Shown here: piece by piece, positions 7,662 to 18,700 of the stretch | Layout: each line of letters starts with the position of its first letter | Numbering within the stretch: position 1 is the stretch's first letter | Source of the DNA: an uncultured Bacteroidales bacterium | GTDB taxonomy: Bacteria > Bacteroidota > Bacteroidia > Bacteroidales > Bacteroidaceae | Length of the DNA: 34,094 nt | NCBI GenBank assembly: GCA_937876995.1 | Contig: CALEFD010000033.1 | Coordinates: forward strand, 1-34,094 | Reading direction: 5' to 3' | The notes under the pieces: model-generated | What the model saw: only the letters and a program-made list of their open reading frames with translations | Told to the model about the DNA's origin: nothing | Databases searched by the model: none | Made by a program: the position numbers and the translations under genes

Positions 7662-10600
7662 TCAAAGTGTCTGTTTAACCTCTATCTGAGTATATGTTTC
7701 AATCATATCGCCCTCCTTCAAATCGTTATAAGATACCAAGCTGATACCGCAATCTACACCTGCAGAAACCTCTTTTACATCATCTTTATAACGTTTCAAA
7801 GCCTGGATATTACCATTGTGTATAACAATACCATCACGAATTACGCGAGCACGATCGTTTCTGTTAACCTTACCTTCACGTACACGTCCACCGGCAACCA
7901 TACCAACCTTTGATATGTGGAATACTTCCAATACTTCGATGGTTGATGTAACTTCCTCCTTCACTGTTGGAGCAAGCAAACCTTCCATAGCTGCCTTAAC
8001 TTCGTCTATAGCATCGTATATGATTGAATATATTCTGATATCTACATCGTTCTGTTCGGCCTGTTTCTTTGCAGCGCCCGACGGACGAACATTGAAACCT
8101 ACAATAATTGCATTTGATGCAGCAGCCAAACTAACGTCACTTTCAGAAATTGCACCTACCGCCTTATACATTACATTAACCTGTACCTGCGGTGTTGAAA
8201 GCTTGATAAGTGAATCGCTCAATGCTTCGGCAGAACCATCCACGTCGGCTTTAACAATAAGGTTAAGTTCGTGGAAATCGCCCATAGCAATACGACGTCC
8301 AAGTTCGTCAAGTGTAAGAGTTGTAGTAGTTCTAATACCCTGTTCACGCTGCAACTGTTCACGTTTGCTGGTAATTTCGCGAGCTTCACGTTCTGTTTCT
8401 ACCACGTGGAATGTAACACCTGCCTGAGGCGCACCATTCATACCCAGAATCAATACAGGTTCTGCCGGCGCTGCAGCCTTTATTTTCTGGTTACGTTCAT
8501 TGAACATAGCTTTCACCTTACCCCAGAAGGTTCCTGCAATCACTATATCACCCATTTTCAAAGTACCGTTGGATACCAACACTGTGGCAACATATCCACG
8601 TCCCTTATCCAATGAAGATTCAATAATTGAACCTGTAGCCTTACGGTTAGGATTTGCTTTCAAGTCAAGCATTTCAGCTTCCAGAAGCACCTTCTCCATA
8701 AGTTCAGGAACACCCATACCATGTTTTGCCGATATATCTTGTGACTGATATTTACCGCCCCAATCTTCAACCAGGAAGTTCATCTGTGCAAGTTCTTGTT
8801 TAATTCGTTCCGGGTCGGCAGCAGGCTTATCTACTTTGTTGATGGCAAACACAATAGGAACACCTGCAGCTGTTGCGTGAGCAATAGCCTCTTTTGTCTG
8901 AGGCATCACATTATCGTCGGCAGCCACTATAATAATGGCAATATCGGTAACTTGAGCACCACGAGCACGCATAGCCGTAAAGGCTTCGTGACCCGGAGTA
9001 TCAAGGAATGTTATTCTACGTCCGTCTTCCAATTTTACATTATAAGCACCAATGTGCTGGGTTATACCACCCGCTTCACCGGCTATAACATTAGCTTTAC
9101 GGATATAGTCAAGTAGTGAAGTCTTACCATGATCCACATGTCCCATTACAGTTACAATAGGAGCACGAGGCTGCAAATCTTCCTCTTTATCTGCCTCTTC
9201 CTGAATTTGCTGTGCAACTTCTGCACTTACATATTCAGTGGTAAATCCATGTTCTTCGGCTACAATATTGATAGTTTCTGCATCAAGGCGCTGATTGATA
9301 GAAACCATTATACCTACACTCATACAGGTTGCAATAACCTGAGTAACAGGTATATTCATCATAGTTGCAAGTTCATTTGCAGTAACGAATTCAGTCAACT
9401 TCAATACTGTGCTTTCTGCCATCTCCTGCTCCAACATCTCCTGCTGACGCATGTGGGCTACTTCACGTTTGTCTTTTCTATATTTTGAAGACTTATTCTT
9501 ACCTTTTGCAAATTTGGAGAATGTCTCTTTAATCTGACGGTTTACATCTTCACTACTAAAGTCCTTTTCGGTCTTTGCATGACGATGATCTTTGGAGTTT
9601 CTGCCACCACCCTTTTTCTTATCGTGTTGGTCTGAGCCACCTTTCTTGCCGCCATAGGAGGGTTCGCCACCGCCTTGATTAAAGTTTGCAGCTTTATTAA
9701 TATCTACCTTTTCACCACCTATGCGAACTCTGTTCTTCTTTTTAGGAGCATCGTTCTGCTGAGGTTTTGAGTCATTGTTATTATTCTTTGATTTTGAAGG
9801 ATTGTTCTTGCTGATTTCCTTCATTATTGACTCTTTATAAGCTTCGCGCTGCTGCTGACGCTGTTTTTCCTTAGCCTCACGTTCTTTTTTCTTCTCCTCT
9901 TTTGACTTTTTCTTTGGTCGTGTAGATTGATTGATGGCACTCAAATCTATCTTACCAACAGTCTTAATATTAAGTCCGGAGTTTGGAGTCTCCAGTTTGA
10001 AAACCTCTGCAGGCTTATTAACTGCAGGAGCAGCCTCCTTTTGCTCCTGTTTAGCTACAGGAGCCTGTTTTGGAGCAGATTTCTCTGCAACAGGTTTTTC
10101 TGCAACAGGCTTTGGTTCTGACTTTGTTACCTGCTGTGGCTTAGCTGCTGGAGCTGGTTTTGGCTCTGGTTTTGATTCAGGTTTTGCCACCGGTTGTGGT
10201 TTCTCCACAGGTTCTGCCTTTGGTTTTTCCACAGGTTTAGCCTGAACAACAGGCTCTGCCTTCTGTTCAACCTTTTGCGCAGGTTTTGGTGCCTCTTTCT
10301 GAACAGGTTTCTGTTCAACCTGTGGTGCAGATTTAGCCTCTTCTTTAGCAGCCTTTTCCTCTCTTGCCGACTTTACGTATGTAGATTCGGTTGCCATAGA
10401 TTCATCCAATTGAATCTTTCCCACTGTTTTGAACTGTATTACAGGTTCAGCAGGCTTTTCAAGTTTCAGTATCTCTTCTTCCACAGGTTCGGCTTCAGGT
10501 TTATTATTGGCCTGTTTATTCTTTGGACGCATCTTTTTAATTGCCTCCTCCTTTCTTGCCTTATCCTGACTAAATTCTACTACCAAAAGGTTCTCCTGTT

Positions 10601-10727
10601 CATCGGAGAGTTTATAATTAGGATTCTCTGTAGAGACATCCTCAAAACCTTTCTTCTGTAGGAAATCAGTTATTGTTTTGACACCTACATTTAATTCTCT
10701 TGCTATCTTTCCTATTCTTATTGCCAT
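7662..10727 (-). CDS. infB: Translation initiation factor IF-2
   Basis: IF-2 is the GTPase that brings initiator fMet-tRNA to the 30S subunit and promotes 50S joining. The 1021-residue protein has a small N-terminal IF2 domain (MAIRIGKIARELNVG). A long Lys/Pro/Glu/Gln-rich linker of low complexity follows (about 60-440), as is usual in Bacteroidetes. The G domain has G1 GHVDHGKT at 529-536, G3 DTPGH and G4 NKVD, and the IF-2 β-barrel and fMet-tRNA-binding C domains follow. It is longer than E. coli IF-2 (890 aa) because of the linker. The ATG at 10727 is 32 bases after nusA. The linker's repetitive DNA opens long antisense frames that are not genes. Confidence 0.98.
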   Translation of the reverse strand: MAIRIGKIARELNVGVKTITDFLQKKGFEDVSTENPNYKLSDEQENLLVVEFSQDKARKEEAIKKMRPKNKQANNKPEAEPVEEEILKLEKPAEPVIQFKTVGKIQLDESMATESTYVKSAREEKAAKEEAKSAPQVEQKPVQKEAPKPAQKVEQKAEPVVQAKPVEKPKAEPVEKPQPVAKPESKPEPKPAPAAKPQQVTKSEPKPVAEKPVAEKSAPKQAPVAKQEQKEAAPAVNKPAEVFKLETPNSGLNIKTVGKIDLSAINQSTRPKKKSKEEKKKEREAKEKQRQQQREAYKESIMKEISKNNPSKSKNNNNDSKPQQNDAPKKKNRVRIGGEKVDINKAANFNQGGGEPSYGGKKGGSDQHDKKKGGGRNSKDHRHAKTEKDFSSEDVNRQIKETFSKFAKGKNKSSKYRKDKREVAHMRQQEMLEQEMAESTVLKLTEFVTANELATMMNIPVTQVIATCMSVGIMVSINQRLDAETINIVAEEHGFTTEYVSAEVAQQIQEEADKEEDLQPRAPIVTVMGHVDHGKTSLLDYIRKANVIAGEAGGITQHIGAYNVKLEDGRRITFLDTPGHEAFTAMRARGAQVTDIAIIIVAADDNVMPQTKEAIAHATAAGVPIVFAINKVDKPAADPERIKQELAQMNFLVEDWGGKYQSQDISAKHGMGVPELMEKVLLEAEMLDLKANPNRKATGSIIESSLDKGRGYVATVLVSNGTLKMGDIVIAGTFWGKVKAMFNERNQKIKAAAPAEPVLILGMNGAPQAGVTFHVVETEREAREITSKREQLQREQGIRTTTTLTLDELGRRIAMGDFHELNLIVKADVDGSAEALSDSLIKLSTPQVQVNVMYKAVGAISESDVSLAAASNAIIVGFNVRPSGAAKKQAEQNDVDIRIYSIIYDAIDEVKAAMEGLLAPTVKEEVTSTIEVLEVFHISKVGMVAGGRVREGKVNRNDRARVIRDGIVIHNGNIQALKRYKDDVKEVSAGVDCGISLVSYNDLKEGDMIETYTQIEVKQTL

Positions 10728-10759
10728 CTATAAGAAATTTTTGTGAACAAAATCTTTAA

Positions 10760-12037
10760 TTATCTCAGGAAATGTTGGAATTCCTCTTCTTCAGCAAATT
10801 CAGATGCCAATATTGACAAAATTTCGTCAATCTGTTCTTCCTCCAAATCTGCACTCTCTAACAATATCTCACGTGGAGCACGCAATACCATCTTAGCCGT
10901 ATCCATACCTGCATCATGCAGAGCATCGATAATCCAATCTTCAATATCTCCACGGAAATCATCCAAATATACATCCTCTTCCTGAACTTCGTCAAGCTGA
11001 CGGAATACATCGATAGTATAACCTGTAAGCATACTTGCAAGTTTAATGTTCAGACCATTCTTACCTATTGCAAGCGATACCTGGTCTTGACGCAGATAAA
11101 CTTCTGCACGCTTCTCTTCCTCAATAATGTTCAGTTCTGAAATTCTTGCAGGGCTGAGAGCACGTTTAATAAAGAGTTCTACGTTTGATGTATAGTTAAT
11201 TACATCGATGTTTTCGTTACGAAGTTCACGAACAATACCATGAATACGAGAGCCCTTAACACCAACACAAGCACCTACCGGATCTATACGATCATCGTAT
11301 GATTCCACTGCAATTTTTGCTCTTTCACCAGGAATACGGGCAATTCTCTTGATAGTAATAAGTCCATCGTTAATTTCAGGTACTTCCTGTTCAAACAGAC
11401 GTTGCAGGAATACCGGTGATGTACGGCTTAAAAGTATCTTTGGATTGTTAACATTTTCCACCTTATCAATTACGGCACGCACTGATTCACCCTTACGGAA
11501 GAAATCAGAAGGAATCTGCTCTGTCTTTGGCAACAGCAATTCATTACCCTCTTCATCCAACAAAAGAACCTCTTTCTTCCATACCTGATAAACTTCTGCA
11601 ATAATTATTGTACCAACTTTCTCTATATATTTGTTGTACAAACTATCTTTCTCCAGTTCCAAAATCTTAGAAGCAAGAGTCTGACGCAAAGTCAAAATTG
11701 CTCTACGACCAAAAAGTGCAAAATCTATAGGTTCTGTAACCTCTTCGCCCACTTCAAAATCAGGATCTATTTGGGCAGCTTCGCTAAGTGAAATTTGCGT
11801 ATTGGGGTCTTCTACGTCAGCATCTTCAACCACTACACGGGTACGCTGTATTTCACAGTCACCCTTATCAGGATTCACAATAACCGAATAGTTTTCATCG
11901 GTTCCGAACATCTTTGAAATAACATTGCGGAAACTCTCTTCAAGAACATTTACCAAAGTAGCTCGGTCTATGTTCTTCTGCTCTTTGAACTCCTGGAATG
12001 TCTCAATCAATGAGATCACCTCTGCTTTCTTAGCCAT
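10760..12037 (-). CDS. nusA: Transcription elongation/termination factor NusA
   Basis: NusA binds RNA polymerase and nascent RNA, modulating pausing, intrinsic termination and antitermination. In 425 residues the order is the N-terminal RNAP-binding domain (1-130), S1 (about 135-207), KH1 with GACVGVKGSRIHG (about 255-290), and KH2 with AIGKNGLNIKLAS (about 322-345). An acidic C-terminal stretch rich in Glu and Asp ends the protein. The E. coli-type pair of extra C-terminal acidic-repeat domains (495 aa) is not evident. It starts 2 bases after the rimP stop. NusA is known to regulate its own operon in E. coli, which is relevant to the hairpin in this operon's leader. Confidence 0.97.
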   Translation of the reverse strand: MAKKAEVISLIETFQEFKEQKNIDRATLVNVLEESFRNVISKMFGTDENYSVIVNPDKGDCEIQRTRVVVEDADVEDPNTQISLSEAAQIDPDFEVGEEVTEPIDFALFGRRAILTLRQTLASKILELEKDSLYNKYIEKVGTIIIAEVYQVWKKEVLLLDEEGNELLLPKTEQIPSDFFRKGESVRAVIDKVENVNNPKILLSRTSPVFLQRLFEQEVPEINDGLITIKRIARIPGERAKIAVESYDDRIDPVGACVGVKGSRIHGIVRELRNENIDVINYTSNVELFIKRALSPARISELNIIEEEKRAEVYLRQDQVSLAIGKNGLNIKLASMLTGYTIDVFRQLDEVQEEDVYLDDFRGDIEDWIIDALHDAGMDTAKMVLRAPREILLESADLEEEQIDEILSILASEFAEEEEFQHFLR

Positions 12038-12039
12038 AA

Positions 12040-12510
12040 TTACTTTAAGCTTATTACGTATTTTGTATATTTAATTTCTTCATAATTAAAAAGCATCGCT
12101 ACATCCACCAATTTAGGACGCTTTGATCCTTCTACCGTCTGCTTTACTTTAGTCCGTAAAACAAAACCGTCTTCGTTGGCACTCATAAGAATACCCTTCA
12201 ATTTTGTTCCACTTTTTGGTAGAACCTCTACTTCGCTGCCCACATGATTTACATACTGCTGTAAAACCTTGAAAGGCTGCCCAATGCCGGCAGAACCCAC
12301 TTCGAGTTCATAATCTTCAATTTCTCTGTCAAAATTGGATTCAATATGTCTGCTCAACTCTACACAATCGTCTATCCAAACACCTTCCGGGTGATCTATT
12401 TCTACCAGAATTCTGTTGTCTGCGCTGACATCAGCATCTACCAAGAAATAACCCTCTTTGGTTTCCAACCACTTTGTTACCAACTCACGAACTTGAAGTT
12501 TGTCTATCAT
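12040..12510 (-). CDS. rimP: Ribosome maturation factor RimP
   Basis: RimP assists late 30S subunit assembly. The 156-residue protein has the two-domain layout: an N-terminal α/β domain (residues 1-75, with VEIDHPEGVWIDDCVELSRHI), the conserved hinge YELEVGSAGIGQPF, and a C-terminal SH3-like barrel (about 80-156). In many proteobacterial RimPs the hinge reads YxLEVSSPGxxRPL. The GSAG form here is a variant of the same block. It is the first gene of the operon, with its ATG at 12510 about 66 bases downstream of a good promoter. The place directly before nusA and infB is widely conserved in bacteria. Confidence 0.95.
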   Translation of the reverse strand: MIDKLQVRELVTKWLETKEGYFLVDADVSADNRILVEIDHPEGVWIDDCVELSRHIESNFDREIEDYELEVGSAGIGQPFKVLQQYVNHVGSEVEVLPKSGTKLKGILMSANEDGFVLRTKVKQTVEGSKRPKLVDVAMLFNYEEIKYTKYVISLK

Positions 12511-12529
12511 ATATTCTATTTTAATAACG

Positions 12530-12554
12530 AAAAAGAGAGGCTCTCGAGCCCCTC
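12530..12554 (-). promoter_or_regulatory. Terminator-like hairpin in the rimP leader (possible attenuator)
   Basis: On the minus strand GAGGGGCT at 12554-12547 pairs with AGCCTCTC at 12542-12535, with one G·U pair, around a CGAG loop, giving an 8-bp GC-rich stem. Five Ts follow at once (12534-12530). It lies inside the inferred leader, between the promoter and the rimP ATG, where an ordinary 3'-end terminator would make no sense. Attenuation, possibly NusA-sensitive, is an inference. Confidence 0.6.
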
Positions 12555-12575
12555 AACACATCATCTAATTCAGTG

Positions 12576-12607
12576 CAAAAGTAGTGATATTATATCATTC
12601 CCACAAA
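12576..12607 (-). promoter_or_regulatory. Promoter of the rimP-nusA-infB-cvpA-suf-rnhB operon
   Basis: Reading the minus strand, TTTG at 12607-12604 is followed after exactly 20 bases by TACTTTTG at 12583-12576. This fits the Bacteroidetes primary sigma factor consensus (TTTG, 19-21 bp, TAnnTTTG). Transcription would start near 12568, giving a leader of about 58 bases before rimP. Confidence 0.8.
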
Positions 12608-12615
12608 TTTTTAAC

Positions 12616-12657
12616 AAAAAAAACAGTATGTAGTGCATATCACTGCACCACATACTG
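12616..12657 (-). terminator. Strong intrinsic terminator after the 2446-residue gene
   Basis: On the minus strand CAGTATGTGGTGCA (12657-12644) pairs with TGCACTACATACTG (12637-12624), 14 bp with a single G·U pair and a 6-base loop. An uninterrupted run of eight Ts (12623-12616) follows. It ends the giant-gene operon just before the rimP promoter, insulating the housekeeping operon. Confidence 0.92.
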
Positions 12658-12710
12658 CACAAAAAATCATTTTTTTACAATATGTTATGTAATAAATTAG
12701 ATTTTGTTCT

Positions 12711-15700
12711 CTATTCAGTACCTATATACACTTTTGAACTTTCAGTTACTCTGCCCATATTTCCACCACCAAACAGATCGCCATTTATAGTACCGCCTGT
12801 TATCTTAACATCAGTACTACCTTCAATATTCGATTCATTACCACCACCATAAACAGTTCCGTTTATTACGCTTTCAGCACTTGGCATGATAACACTTGTT
12901 TTTCCAAGTACATCGGCCTGATTACCGCCACCGAACAGGTTGCCCCCTATTACCGAACTTCCGGTAATGGTTATGGAGACATCTCCTTTCACTTTACCCA
13001 TCAATGACATATCGGTTGTAGTATATAGTTTTTTTGCAGAATTGCTGGCAGGCACATTCATATCTGTAACTTTCTGCCATGTAAATGTTTCATATTCTGT
13101 CTTTCCAAATGGTGTAATAACACCCAAATCGAACAGATAGGTAGAGTATTGCGGTTGGGTTTCAGTAGCCACATCTGCATTTATCATTTTTCCTGTATAA
13201 CCTGCTCCAAAAGCATTACCATTAACATTTGTATTATTCAAAACTGATGTAACATTACCATCCACATAACCTTGACGACCTCCACCATAGAAATCGCTTT
13301 TTACAAGACAATTGGTCAGATTATTGGTAACACTACGTACTGTTGCAAGCGACAATGTGGCATAATCCACAAAGAAACGGCTTATTAGGTTACCATCACC
13401 ACCTGCTGCAAAGAAGTATTCAAAACCATAATCGGTAGCAACTCCATATTGATTATCGTACTTCAATCTGCGGCCCACATAATTAGCAAAGCTGGCCGGA
13501 TAAGGCAAGTTATCTGATATACTTACCTCCACTTTATGGATACCATCATATACAGTCTTTCTGGCAAGTGATGTTCCACCATATCCACCACCATAGTAAT
13601 TACCAAATGTGGTTCCTTCAGCGGCTGTTGTAACATGAGTACCAATATTCATATCGCCCACCATAGGCCCTCCTGTATAGTTATCGACCAAACTATGATT
13701 TACAGTAACATCAATATTGCCCGATACAGGTTTATTGGCGTTTGCACCTCCTCCGTAGAATTCATCAATTATTGCATGGTGAATTTCGGCTTTTACATTA
13801 CCATTTACAGGAGCCATATATGCACCAAGGAACTTGTGGATATATCCACCATTACTCCAAAAACGCACATCTCCCACTGTCTGTGGATTATCTGTAGAAC
13901 CTGCACGCCCGGTCATATAACATTCTAATATTTCACCTCCGCTTACGTTTACAGGCATGAGATAAGTTGTAAAACTCTTTTCTTCATGATTACCCGGATG
14001 GAACTGTTCTACCAGTACTTTTCCACCCATTCGTATATAGCCGTTATTGTTTGTACGCAAATCCTTCTCACCATCGTAATTACTAATAACCTGTTTGAAT
14101 ATACCACCATTTGTAATCCAAGGTGACATCCAGTTATCATGCTTCTCCGACGGATTAATCTCCGCTTCATTATGCAATCCCAAATAGGTTTCGGTAGTTT
14201 CAAACCACCCTTTTGTGTGCCATATTCCTATACCTGGGAATGCAGAGCTACCACTGACACGTGCTGCCATTCCTATACCAGGTGCTGTGATAAAGTCCCA
14301 ACGCAATGGCGGTGTAGTAGTACGGCTCGATTCTTTAGGATTTGAGGTATATGTATAGCAAGCATAATCAGGTTCCTGGTCATTGTTCTTATCGATTGAC
14401 ATTATGGTAACAGCCTTTGTAATATCGTCGGCAAAAGAGTTGCCCGGGATCCTGTCATTCAGATGATAGTTACCAACCAGTACCACAGCCTGATTGGCAG
14501 GAAATTCACAATTTTCATCCAGATGGTCCATAGCCTCATTCAAAGAGTGATATATCTTTTTGTTTTCGAATGTTCTATCTTGGAAAGTATCCTCTTTTAG
14601 ACGATACAGTTTCATATCGCGAATATTTATCCATGACCATGCAGGCAGTTTACCATCGGTAAATAAACGAATATCAATATTTTGCTCTGTATCTATGGTA
14701 AACTGCAATTCATTCAGGAAATAGCCGTGACTGAATGCAATTATTGAAGTTCCCAATGAGTTCACATATCCATCCAAAGTATTTGCTGCTGCACTATTGA
14801 ATTCATCGTAACCACCCTTTACTGCATCCATCTCCTGCGATGTATGGTCATATACATTATTCAGAGTATCCTGTGCCAATATTTGATTGGTTCCACTCAA
14901 ACTTACGCTGATTTTTGCAGGATTACCATTAGGACCATGACCTTTAGGTTGACCCTCAATATTTTGACCATATCGGCTAAAGCCATAGAATCTGAGCATA
15001 TAGGTACCTGGTTTAAGTCTGATATTCTGTCTCATATCAACACTGAATTCTTGTGCCCAACAGAAGAACTCCAATATATGTGATATATTATCAAAAATCT
15101 CTACCGTATAAGAATTATTGTGATAAGAAACAGGATCTACGCTAATAGTCCAGCTATCCTTATATGAAACATCTCTGAAACTTGCGCTCTGAATAACATC
15201 CGATTGCTCCACCCAAGTTTGATTACCTATCTGTGTAGCCTCATCAAAATTCGGGTTATAAGATACATCTTCACCTATGTCGGATAGATATACACACTTT
15301 GCCCAATGAGCTTCGAATACCAGTTCTTTCGCGTTATCGGGTACTACATAATTACCACCCTGAGCATATACATAAGGATTGAATGTTGCATCTCTGCCAC
15401 CTGTTACACTATATATATCTTTGACTTTATTCTTAGGATTGGCAAAATCAAAATCATAAGTTTGATCAATGGTTGTAATTCCATCCACAGATACCACCTT
15501 CCAACCGGATACTATGTATGAATAATCGGTTGTGTTATATGCTGCATCTATAGGCCTCCAACCAATAAATTCATTTGCATGTGGCAGCACTATCTTACCG
15601 TAGGTATAATCCCAACGGGCAGTATCCATATCGGTTACAGGCATCTCATCTACAACGTATCTTTCACCATTTATAATGAATGTGGCTTTTACAGTACGCA

Positions 15701-18700
15701 GTTTACGACCTGCATAGTCTGTTTCAACAGCAGGTATCTGTCTGTCAAGAGTCTTTTTGGTATCTTTTTCAAAACGTCTTATAACGGGATATGGAGCAAC
15801 ATCGTCAAGCAGTACCCATTTGCCTATCTCTTCACTCAAAAGCAGTGATTCGAATGTAAAATACGATGCCAGTTCACGTTGTGAATTCAGTATATTTCTG
15901 TAGAACTCAAAACGGTCCAGATAACTATCTTCAGTTATAGGCATTACATTGTTATTGTGAGTAACATCATATTTTATATCTCCGTTATCATCGAAGATTT
16001 TATAATAACTATACGTGTTTAGATTATTTCTGTTTGATATTTCCGTACCGCCATATATGGGCGAAACCTTTGATGTACCATCCAAATCGCCATAAAACAT
16101 ACAGTTTATAATCATGGTGGTTATATTGTTGATAGTAGAAGCTGTAGCAGTATTACTACCCACTATACCGCCCACATATTTACCTGTAACAGTTGCATAA
16201 CTATAACAATTTGCAACCCTGGTATGACCTTCCATCTGTCCAACTATACTGCCTACATTACCGGAACCGGAAACTATAGAACCATTTGTAGCCAAAACGC
16301 CACAGTTATATATCAAAGTTTTACCATTGGCATCACAAGCTATAGCGCCCACATTACTGCCATCATTCTCATCTATATTAACATCATCCAGTACTACGTT
16401 TTTTATTATGGCATCCACCACATTATCAAACAATGGCTGCTGCAGATTCTTTATGGTAAAGAAAGCCCCATCCAATACACCACGGAAGTTGGTTCTGGTT
16501 GTATATCCCGACGCATCTACATCGCTCATCAATATATAGTAACCTGTAGCGCCATCCTGTGGAATTCTGTCAAGTGATGATATTCTATAGAATTCCTGCG
16601 TAATCACATCCGATTCTATCAAATTATCGGCCAGCGCAATTGCTTTAATGGTATTATCCAATCCTAACGGGAATGTTCCATTATAGAGTCTGGATGATGC
16701 GGAAGGTTCTGAACCATCTGTTGTAAAATAAATTCTGGCACCCGGTGTATCGCAAATAATTGATACATTCACACCATCGGTGGTAATAACGGGAGATGCA
16801 GTCTTTGCCATCTGCAGTGTCCATAATGATGCCAATTCACCCTTTCTTTCTGTATTGTAATACCTATACAGACTTAGATTATGCCCCATACCTCCGAAAG
16901 GGTTAAGGCCCATCTCAATCAGAACATTATTTTCTGTATAAGATTCCGCACCTATAGGTCTTATATAGTATGGAATCTTCTGATTTGTAGGATATTCTCC
17001 CACTTCATATAGTGTACTGTTTATATCGTCGTAACTATCACTTAAATGTACAGAAGTAGTTTGACCACGTTGTGTATTATGCGTAACTAAAAATCTACCT
17101 GTTTCTGCGTGAATAATTTGTACATGCTTTTCATCAAAATTTCTGAAAATCCATACTGCATTCCTAAGATTAAAATCATCACCTTCCACACGTGTATGTA
17201 CAAGATTATAATTCCCATTGTTGTACTTATCGTCAGACGGGTACATATAATGTAACGAATTCTCGAAATTCCTGATAAAATAGTATCTGTCAGTAGGAGT
17301 GGCCACTACACTGTTATCGGCAGGCGATAAGCGCACTTCTAATGTTGCCACACGATTATCAAACATATTTCCATCTTTATCAAATCTTTGAGCAGACAAA
17401 GTAACAGTTGTTGTTATTTCTGACTCTACCGAATATCTGTACATTAAGATACCATTCTGATCTATAGTTGCATTAGCTTTGACCGTTTCAGGAAGTGACC
17501 ATTCATAGATAAAGTACTCTGATGGAGGTACCGTCTTATATGCTATACCGGCACTTTCAACCCAATATAGATGAGAGCCATCTACCAAATCATATCTTAT
17601 ATAAGCAGGAATACAGGCGGCATCTTGAGTTATATCTATCTTATATGAACGCAGTTCGTCAAATGGCATCTGTTCTATAGTACCAATCTGTGGATTTACG
17701 TTCTGTCCCTGCACATTTTGTTCTGAATCTATACGCGTAGCGCAACCATCCGGTTCATTGTCTATTACCCAATTACTGCCGTTAAAATGCAGATAATTAC
17801 CGGCACTATTCATCTGCTGAATCATACCGTCTGCCTGGGAACTTACACGCCATAAGTTGGTTCCGTTAATATTAAGATCACCATTATTATTAAACTTCAG
17901 ATACTCATTACCATTGCGGTTCTCCTTTGTAGCATTCCAGATACATGTATTGGGATTAAATTCTTTAGTTGCTACAATATTACCATTCTCTTTGGCAAGG
18001 TAATAGCCATCACTCTGAATAATATACCTGCCTGCCGGTGCACAATATGTATTCTCCTGATCAACCACCACATCATCATCATCATCATCAGAATCACCGC
18101 CACCAATATCTTCACCGCCATTTTCATCACCTTCACCTTCCACACCTGTACCTTTTATGGACAGTCCTTCGTAGCCGGCGCTAATACCATCCATGTCCGA
18201 GAATGTAACAGTTACACTAAACTGTACATCGTTAGCACTCTCTACCGCATACTGCAAATATGCACCGTGACCCCACTGTTGGATACTCAAATATTTCTTA
18301 ACATTATCGCTTACAGACCATTGGGCTTTGCTTGTATCCAAATTAACTGGTTGCGGCTGATTGGTATCGGCAGAAGCATTTTTATAATAATACAATGTTG
18401 TACCCTGACTATGGGAACTATTATAAGTGTAATAAGAAGGAATTGCAGAACCACCGCTCAATTCCAATTGAATACTGTTCCATAATGCAGAAATCTGCGG
18501 GTTACCGTTAGTCAAAACTATTTGTGGAACAGACTGAATCTGTGCTTCATGTTCTACTATGTTTGTTATGGTACGCATTGTTACTTCACTGTTTGCAGGA
18601 TTTCCATTAACATAGGCCTGCATCATATACGTACCATTGTTATTTACTATTCCATATTCAGTACCATTAATGTTTGCTGACAACACTCCGTTATTAAGAT

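Noticed and set aside
7816..8427. Long plus-strand open frame (203 codons) opposite infB
   Set aside because: It lies fully antisense to the conserved GTPase and C-terminal part of infB and its product is Ser/Thr-rich with no recognisable motif. It follows from codon bias of the real gene.
10194..10661. Plus-strand open frame (155 codons) opposite the infB linker
   Set aside because: It mirrors the repetitive Lys/Pro/Glu coding stretch, giving a Phe/Leu/Arg-rich product. It is a typical shadow of low-complexity sequence.
12616..12657. Long inverted repeat as a possible recombination site or small RNA gene
   Set aside because: The 8-T run on the minus strand directly after the stem and its place just after a stop codon make it an ordinary intrinsic terminator.
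18065..18092. CAT trinucleotide run in the 2446-residue gene as a phase-variation site
   Set aside because: The repeat encodes an Asp run in a linker. Changes by whole units keep the frame, so it cannot switch the gene on and off; it may vary linker length at most.
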